Assembly (NCBI GenBank): GCA_001044335.1
Contig: CP011001.1
Location: forward strand, 310,001 to 374,000
Direction of reading: 5' to 3'
DNA: 64,000 nucleotides
DNA from: Methylophilales bacterium MBRSF5
GTDB taxonomy: Bacteria > Pseudomonadota > Gammaproteobacteria > Burkholderiales > Methylophilaceae
In this document: positions 57,317 through 64,000 of the stretch, piece by piece
Layout of the letters: every line of letters begins with the position of its first letter
Numbering within the stretch: position 1 is the first letter of the stretch
The notes under the pieces: model-generated
Told to the model about the DNA's origin: nothing
What the model saw: the letters and a program-made list of their open reading frames with translations, nothing else
The model's database searches: none
Made by a program: the position numbers and the translations under genes

Positions 57317-59775
<2,459 letters not shown>

Positions 59776-59792
59776 ATTTAAATAGGATAAGC

Positions 59793-61079
59793 ATGACAAT
59801 TATAAAAAAAATTAAAGCAAGACAAGTAATTGACTCCAGGGGCAACCCGACTGTTGAAGCGGATGTAATTCTTCAGGATGGAAGTTTTGGTAGAGCTATT
59901 GTACCTTCAGGAGCCTCAACAGGTTCTAAAGAAGCTATCGAATTAAGGGACAAGAATAAATCAGTTTATAAGGGCAAAAGTGTGCTCAATGCCGTTAACT
60001 TTATAAATACTGAAATTAATGAGGCTCTTGTCGGACAAGATGTGTCTGAGCAAACAAAAGTCGACGACATTTTAATAAACCTTGATGGAACATCAAATAA
60101 AGAAAGATTGGGTGCGAATAGTTTATTGGCGGTATCTTTGGCTAACGCTCATGCCTATGCTAATTCTTCAAAAAAACCTTTGTATCAAACCGTGATAAAA
60201 GAAAATACATATTCTCTACCCACTCCAATGATGAATATTATCAATGGTGGAGCGCATGCTGATAACAGTGTTGATATTCAAGAATTTATGATTGTGCCAG
60301 CTGGTTTTGGAAGTTTTTCAGATGCGATTCGTTGTGGTACAGAGGTGTTTCATTCCTTAAAGGAAAATTTAGCGAAAAGAAATTTATCAACAACAGTTGG
60401 GGATGAGGGTGGTTTTGCTCCCAATTTAAGCTCCAATGAAGAGGCGATAGAATTAATAATGCAGTCAATTGAGCATGCCGGATATCAAGCTGGTAAGCAT
60501 GTTTTTATTGCCTTAGATTGCGCTTCTTCTGAATTTTATTGCGATGGGTACTATCATTTAAAATCTGAAAATCTTAAATTGAGCTCGGCTGAGATGGTAA
60601 ATTATCTTGAGTCGTGGTGTGATAAATATCCAATCATCAGTATTGAGGACGGTTTGGATGAGAATGACTGGGATGGTTGGAAAATTTTGACCGAAAGATT
60701 AGGAAAAAAAATTCAGCTGGTTGGGGATGATCTATTTGTGACCAACCCAAAAATACTTAAAGAGGGAATTGAGAAAAAAATAGCAAATTCTGTATTGATT
60801 AAAGTGAATCAAATAGGCACATTAGCCGAGACATTGGAAACAATTAAATTAGCCCAAGATAATAACTACACCGCCGTGATATCACATCGATCTGGTGAGA
60901 CTGAAGATACCACCATCGCAGATTTGGCGGTAGGGACAAACGCGATGCAAATTAAAACCGGGTCCATGTCACGATCTGAGAGAGTGGCCAAATACAACCA
61001 GCTCCTAAGAATTGAAGAAGAGTTACAAGACCAGGCTAAATATGCCGGGCTAGATGCATTTTATCAATTAACTAAATGA
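59793..61079 (+). CDS. eno: Enolase
   Basis: Interconverts 2-phosphoglycerate and phosphoenolpyruvate. Motifs are [25 protein letters not shown] and S-H-R-S-G-E-T-E-D. Length is 428 residues (E. coli 432). It overlaps ftsB by 4 nt and follows kdsA by 17 nt. Confidence 0.97.
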   Translation: MTIIKKIKARQVIDSRGNPTVEADVILQDGSFGRAIVPSGASTGSKEAIELRDKNKSVYKGKSVLNAVNFINTEINEALVGQDVSEQTKVDDILINLDGTSNKERLGANSLLAVSLANAHAYANSSKKPLYQTVIKENTYSLPTPMMNIINGGAHADNSVDIQEFMIVPAGFGSFSDAIRCGTEVFHSLKENLAKRNLSTTVGDEGGFAPNLSSNEEAIELIMQSIEHAGYQAGKHVFIALDCASSEFYCDGYYHLKSENLKLSSAEMVNYLESWCDKYPIISIEDGLDENDWDGWKILTERLGKKIQLVGDDLFVTNPKILKEGIEKKIANSVLIKVNQIGTLAETLETIKLAQDNNYTAVISHRSGETEDTTIADLAVGTNAMQIKTGSMSRSERVAKYNQLLRIEEELQDQAKYAGLDAFYQLTK

Positions 61080-61354
61080 AATTTCTGACATTCATTTTTG
61101 TTACTTTAATATTAGCGTTGCAGTACCCCTTGTGGCTTGGCAAAGGTGGATGGTTGAATGTGATTTCGTTACATAAACAAATCGATCAACAGCTAAAAGT
61201 CAACGAGCAAATAAAGTCGGAAAATGATATTCTTTTGGCTGTTGTTCAGGATTTAAAAAATGGCACGGATGTTATTGAGGGAAAGGCGCGTTTCGATTTG
61301 GGCTTAATTAAAAAAAATGAAACATTTTTTTTAATTATTGATAAAAAAAATTAA
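61076..61354 (+). CDS. ftsB: Cell division protein FtsB
   Basis: Bitopic inner-membrane divisome protein that joins FtsL and FtsQ. One membrane segment covers about residues 3-20, followed by a short coiled coil with [11 protein letters not shown] and the K-A-R-F-D-L-G motif near residue 76. Length is 92 residues. Its end overlaps ygfZ tail to tail by 4 nt. Confidence 0.9.
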   Translation: MKFLTFIFVTLILALQYPLWLGKGGWLNVISLHKQIDQQLKVNEQIKSENDILLAVVQDLKNGTDVIEGKARFDLGLIKKNETFFLIIDKKN

Positions 61355-62190
61355 CTTACAAATGATTTAGTTACTACGAGCTTTTCACCCTTAATATTTA
61401 AGCTATCGTCTTGTGTGTCTAAGGTTTTTTCAAACAGAACATGTGTCTTGTCTTCGCAGCAAATAAAATTGACCACAGTTCCAATGCTTTGATCATTTTC
61501 CAAGACTTGTTCTCCATAACTTAAAGACAATTTAGAATTTATCACACCATAAAAACTACGATGTTTTGGTTTGCCGAGGTAGTGCGTTCTTGCAACTATT
61601 TCTTGGCCGGTATAGCACCCCTTCTTGAAGTTAACGGCATCTATTAAATCAAGGTTACATGTGTGCGCTAAGAATTTTTCTTGTGTCTGTTCCATTACCT
61701 CTGGGATACCAAATTCAATATCTTTTTTAATCCAATTTGAAATATCTTCAAAATGATGTTCACTTGTAATTTGATTAAATAAATCTGGATCGTTAAAAAT
61801 TATTACAGAGCGATTTGTTTGGTCAGGTAAGTTTAATTTCTGATCATCAGGTATCTTAAAAAGAGTGCTGTCTTCGATAATTCCTAATAGATGAAAGTTT
61901 TCTGATTTCTGAATCACGACCTTAGACCTAAGAATAAACATCGTTAATCTTTTTTGAACGGCATCAGCTAGAGATGAGGGGATGACTAAAAAGGTTGAGT
62001 TTAAATCAGGAACTCTCAAGATTCTTAAAAACGCAAATAATCTTCCCTTAGGGTTGCACATGCCGCTATAAATAAACTTTTGTTCATTTTTTTTGATATC
62101 GTTTGTCAGTTGACCTTGGAGAAAATCAAGGTGATCATCCCCTGAAATTTCAATGATTGAATAGTGATCGAGTAAATTGATAAGCATCAT
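61351..62190 (-). CDS. ygfZ: tRNA-modifying/Fe-S-related protein YgfZ
   Basis: Folate-binding GcvT-like protein that supports certain iron-sulfur enzymes and tRNA thiolation. The signature K-G-C-Y-T-G-Q-E is at residues 190-197 with C192. Length is 279 residues, shorter than E. coli YgfZ (326). It overlaps mxaL by 4 nt and so is the last gene of the mxa operon seen here. A second in-frame ATG comes directly after the first. Confidence 0.92.
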   Translation of the reverse strand: MMLINLLDHYSIIEISGDDHLDFLQGQLTNDIKKNEQKFIYSGMCNPKGRLFAFLRILRVPDLNSTFLVIPSSLADAVQKRLTMFILRSKVVIQKSENFHLLGIIEDSTLFKIPDDQKLNLPDQTNRSVIIFNDPDLFNQITSEHHFEDISNWIKKDIEFGIPEVMEQTQEKFLAHTCNLDLIDAVNFKKGCYTGQEIVARTHYLGKPKHRSFYGVINSKLSLSYGEQVLENDQSIGTVVNFICCEDKTHVLFEKTLDTQDDSLNIKGEKLVVTKSFVS

Positions 62191-63152
62191 GTAACTTTTC
62201 TAATCAGGCTAATGATATTCGCTTTTGATACGAATCTGGCGATAAAAAACAATAATGCAAGAAAACATAAAATAGGTTGAAGATAAAATTGATCTGGGGC
62301 TTTCCATGCAGGAGGCTGTTTTTTCATTTCTTTTTTAACGGCACGGTAACTTTGACCATCAACATAAAAACCTCCAATTTCCTTTGCTAATTTTTCAAGG
62401 TATTCTCTATCAAGTTTTGACATATAGCGATCAGTTGCACCACTGGCTACATTGTCATCCCTCACACCAATATTAGATTCCGATATTTGTGCTATCCCAG
62501 GTTGAAGAGCAAAGCTATCATTTGACCAATATCCAATAAGTTGATTTTTATTATCATATTTTGGGATCGGTGCTCCTTCATCAGAACCTATTCCAACAAA
62601 CAACCAATCATTGCCGCCCTGAAATTGCTCAAGATCCCTTGTATTAAAGACGTGAAGCTTTGGAGCTTCTTCACCATCAGTAAAAAAGACGACTTGTGCA
62701 GATTCGGGAAAACTTCGAATAAGCCTGGCTAAATTTACCACAGATTCTCTAATTCTTGTATTACCTGACCAAGTGGCCCTCCAATCAAGTTTGCTAATGG
62801 TGGTATTAATATTACTAAAGTTCTCACATACTTCAATAGGAGAGTAAGTTGCCGAAACAGACACTCCAGCGAACATTCCAATACTCACTTTTGTGCCGCA
62901 CGGAAAGTCCTCCACTAAACGGCTCATGATATGTTTTGTGTAGTCCAATCGAGATACCGTTTTTTGATTAATTTTCATATCTTCCGTATTCATACTTTGA
63001 GAAATATCTGCAATCAAAATATAGTTATAAAGGGGTTGATTAACTGGTATAGATGGATTGATTAATGCCAGCAACAATAAAATAAAACTAACAAGGAGAA
63101 AAAAATCACTTTTTTTCTCAAAATGTTTTTTAAATTTATCAAAAAAAATCAT
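62187..63152 (-). CDS. mxaL: Methanol dehydrogenase maturation VWA protein MxaL
   Basis: A von Willebrand factor A domain protein of 321 residues. The MIDAS metal site is D49-I-S51-Q-S53, after an N-terminal membrane segment at about residues 16-33, and a second segment lies near the C-terminus (I-L-C-F-L-A-L-L-F). Mxa proteins A, C, K and L are needed for calcium insertion into methanol dehydrogenase. The C-K-L order here, and its overlap with mxaK (ATGA), support this over a generic BatA-like protein. Confidence 0.83.
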   Translation of the reverse strand: MIFFDKFKKHFEKKSDFFLLVSFILLLLALINPSIPVNQPLYNYILIADISQSMNTEDMKINQKTVSRLDYTKHIMSRLVEDFPCGTKVSIGMFAGVSVSATYSPIEVCENFSNINTTISKLDWRATWSGNTRIRESVVNLARLIRSFPESAQVVFFTDGEEAPKLHVFNTRDLEQFQGGNDWLFVGIGSDEGAPIPKYDNKNQLIGYWSNDSFALQPGIAQISESNIGVRDDNVASGATDRYMSKLDREYLEKLAKEIGGFYVDGQSYRAVKKEMKKQPPAWKAPDQFYLQPILCFLALLFFIARFVSKANIISLIRKVT

Positions 63153-63700
63153 GGTAAACCGATAGGAATATTACCCATAATGAGGCCTGGAGCATCTGAG
63201 TCTCCAACCCCAGGTGTTGGATCAGGTGGGAGCATGGTAAGTAACCTATCCAGGTTATGTTTTGCATCCCAATAATAAGGCCCAAATTTTAATGATTGAC
63301 GATATGCTTTGTTGGCTTGTTGAAACAAATATTCTGCCTCATCTCTAACAGACATACTTGTTCCATTGATGATTAAACCCCTTGTGAAGAAAATATTTCC
63401 TATATTGTATTGGAGTGCTGATTTTTGATCATCATCAGCATCCTTCATTAGGGCATTAAATAAAATTGTTGACTCCTTAAACATTTCTTTTTTGGCCAAC
63501 CAATATGCTGTGGAGTACCTTGCTTCAAAGCTCTGTTCAAAAAATGACGGATTCTCACCAGCTGACACTTCATCATTAAATTTATTTGTTTTATACAGAT
63601 TAAAAAGATTAAAAATGATGAACAAGGCGCTAAGCAACAAACCAAGCAAGGCGATACTCGTTATGTATTTAACTGTAAAAAATTGATTTAATTTTTTCAT
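63149..63700 (-). CDS. mxaK: Methanol dehydrogenase maturation protein MxaK
   Basis: A 183-residue protein with one N-terminal membrane segment (residues about 13-32) and a TPR-like helical region, with L-Q-Y-N-I-G-N-I-F and A-Y-R-Q-S-L-K-F-G-P-Y-Y-W-D-A-K-H-N-L. It matches the MxaK pattern and lies between mxaC and mxaL. It is thought to act in methanol dehydrogenase assembly in the envelope. It starts 4 nt after mxaC. Confidence 0.82.
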   Translation of the reverse strand: MKKLNQFFTVKYITSIALLGLLLSALFIIFNLFNLYKTNKFNDEVSAGENPSFFEQSFEARYSTAYWLAKKEMFKESTILFNALMKDADDDQKSALQYNIGNIFFTRGLIINGTSMSVRDEAEYLFQQANKAYRQSLKFGPYYWDAKHNLDRLLTMLPPDPTPGVGDSDAPGLIMGNIPIGLP

Positions 63701-63704
63701 AATA

Positions 63705-64000
63705 TTATCTTTTTAACTCAATCAGTTTAAGAAAGAATAGTACAAATGTCATTAAAAAAGCACCAATTAGAAGATGAAGCGAATAATTAGTGCCTGGAAT
63801 CACTTCTTCATAAAAAATTTGTTTTTTTTCTTTCAGGTTAATATCTTTGATGGCCTTTTCAAGTGATGCTGGATCTTCTGCCTCATAAGCCTGGAATGGT
63901 GATCTAAAAGTTTTGAAATAATCAAATAGTTCTATTTGGGGTGGAGGTTGTGTTTCGTCTCTAATTTTTAGATTTTCATCAAAGATACTTATTCCACCTG
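63705..64000 (-). CDS. mxaC: MxaC C-terminus (partial, runs off the window)
   Basis: The last 97 or so codons of a minus-strand gene whose 5' part lies beyond position 64000. The end carries S-L-E-K-A-I-K-D-I-N then E-E-V-I-P-G-T-N-Y-S and a final membrane segment (L-I-G-A-F-L-M-T-F-V-L-F-F), as in MxaC VWA proteins. Only the tail is visible, so the VWA metal site cannot be checked. The gene order with mxaK and mxaL supports the call. Confidence 0.75.
   Translation of the reverse strand, partial: GGISIFDENLKIRDETQPPPQIELFDYFKTFRSPFQAYEAEDPASLEKAIKDINLKEKKQIFYEEVIPGTNYSLHLLIGAFLMTFVLFFLKLIELKR

Overview
The window is AT-rich, very tightly packed chromosomal DNA with short intergenic gaps, many 1-14 bp gene overlaps, no insertion sequences, no prophage and no CRISPR. 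Three things point to a streamlined methylotrophic betaproteobacterium of the family Methylophilaceae (the marine OM43 clade or freshwater Methylopumilus type): two pqqA genes for the PQQ cofactor precursor, the methanol-dehydrogenase maturation genes mxaC-mxaK-mxaL at the right edge, and a fused SoxYZ-like carrier of the kind found with quinoprotein dehydrogenases. The lineage call is inference from gene content and protein similarity. No database search was run.

Layout, left to right. 0-4 kb: xseA-kup-M48 protease, minus strand. 4-14 kb: a plus-strand run holding dsbB, cysM, a PolB-like exonuclease and rlmD, then a peptide ABC transporter (binding protein and two permeases, no ATPase), a YkuD enzyme without a signal peptide, a queuosine-precursor transporter, nagZ and a BI-1 membrane protein. 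13.7-21.4 kb: minus-strand iron-sulfur and cysteine block trmJ-cysE-iscR-nifS-like-iscS-iscU-iscA-hscB-hscA-fdx, with an IscR-type operator in front of iscR. 21.5-24.4 kb: suhB, slyD, nadB. 24.4-34.4 kb: the sigma-E and envelope operon rpoE-rseA-rseB-rseC-mucD, followed by lepA-lepB-rnc-era-recO-pdxJ-acpS. 34.4-37 kb: tcdA, then htpG with a near-perfect heat-shock promoter.

37.1-42.7 kb is a complete ribosomal RNA operon: promoter, tRNA-fMet, 16S, tRNA-Ile, tRNA-Ala, 23S, 5S and terminator, with boxA sites and RNase III processing stems. Having the initiator tRNA ahead of 16S is notable. 42.7-46.3 kb: glnS, birA and an RsuA-family pseudouridine synthase.

46.3-50.3 kb is the least ordinary stretch. 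It holds a BigR-type persulfide-sensing repressor with a DUF442 partner and a double palindrome, a 26-codon ORF with its own ribosome binding site, several small secreted proteins, the SoxYZ-like carrier, and two pqqA copies flanking a 32-codon cysteine-rich ORF. 50.3-61.4 kb returns to housekeeping genes: algC, iscX, glyA-nrdR-ribD-tatD, then mtnA with a FucA-like class II aldolase (a probable DHAP shunt), then pyrG-kdsA-eno-ftsB. 61.35-64 kb: the minus-strand operon mxaC (cut by the window edge)-mxaK-mxaL-ygfZ.

Functional links: cysE and cysM make cysteine, which the two desulfurases use for iron-sulfur clusters. These clusters serve enzymes such as RlmD here and, by inference, radical-SAM enzymes of PQQ synthesis elsewhere. 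The 5'-deoxyadenosine such enzymes release could be salvaged by MtnA and the aldolase. PqqA and MxaCKL both serve methanol oxidation. The remaining PQQ genes and the dehydrogenase itself are not in the window.
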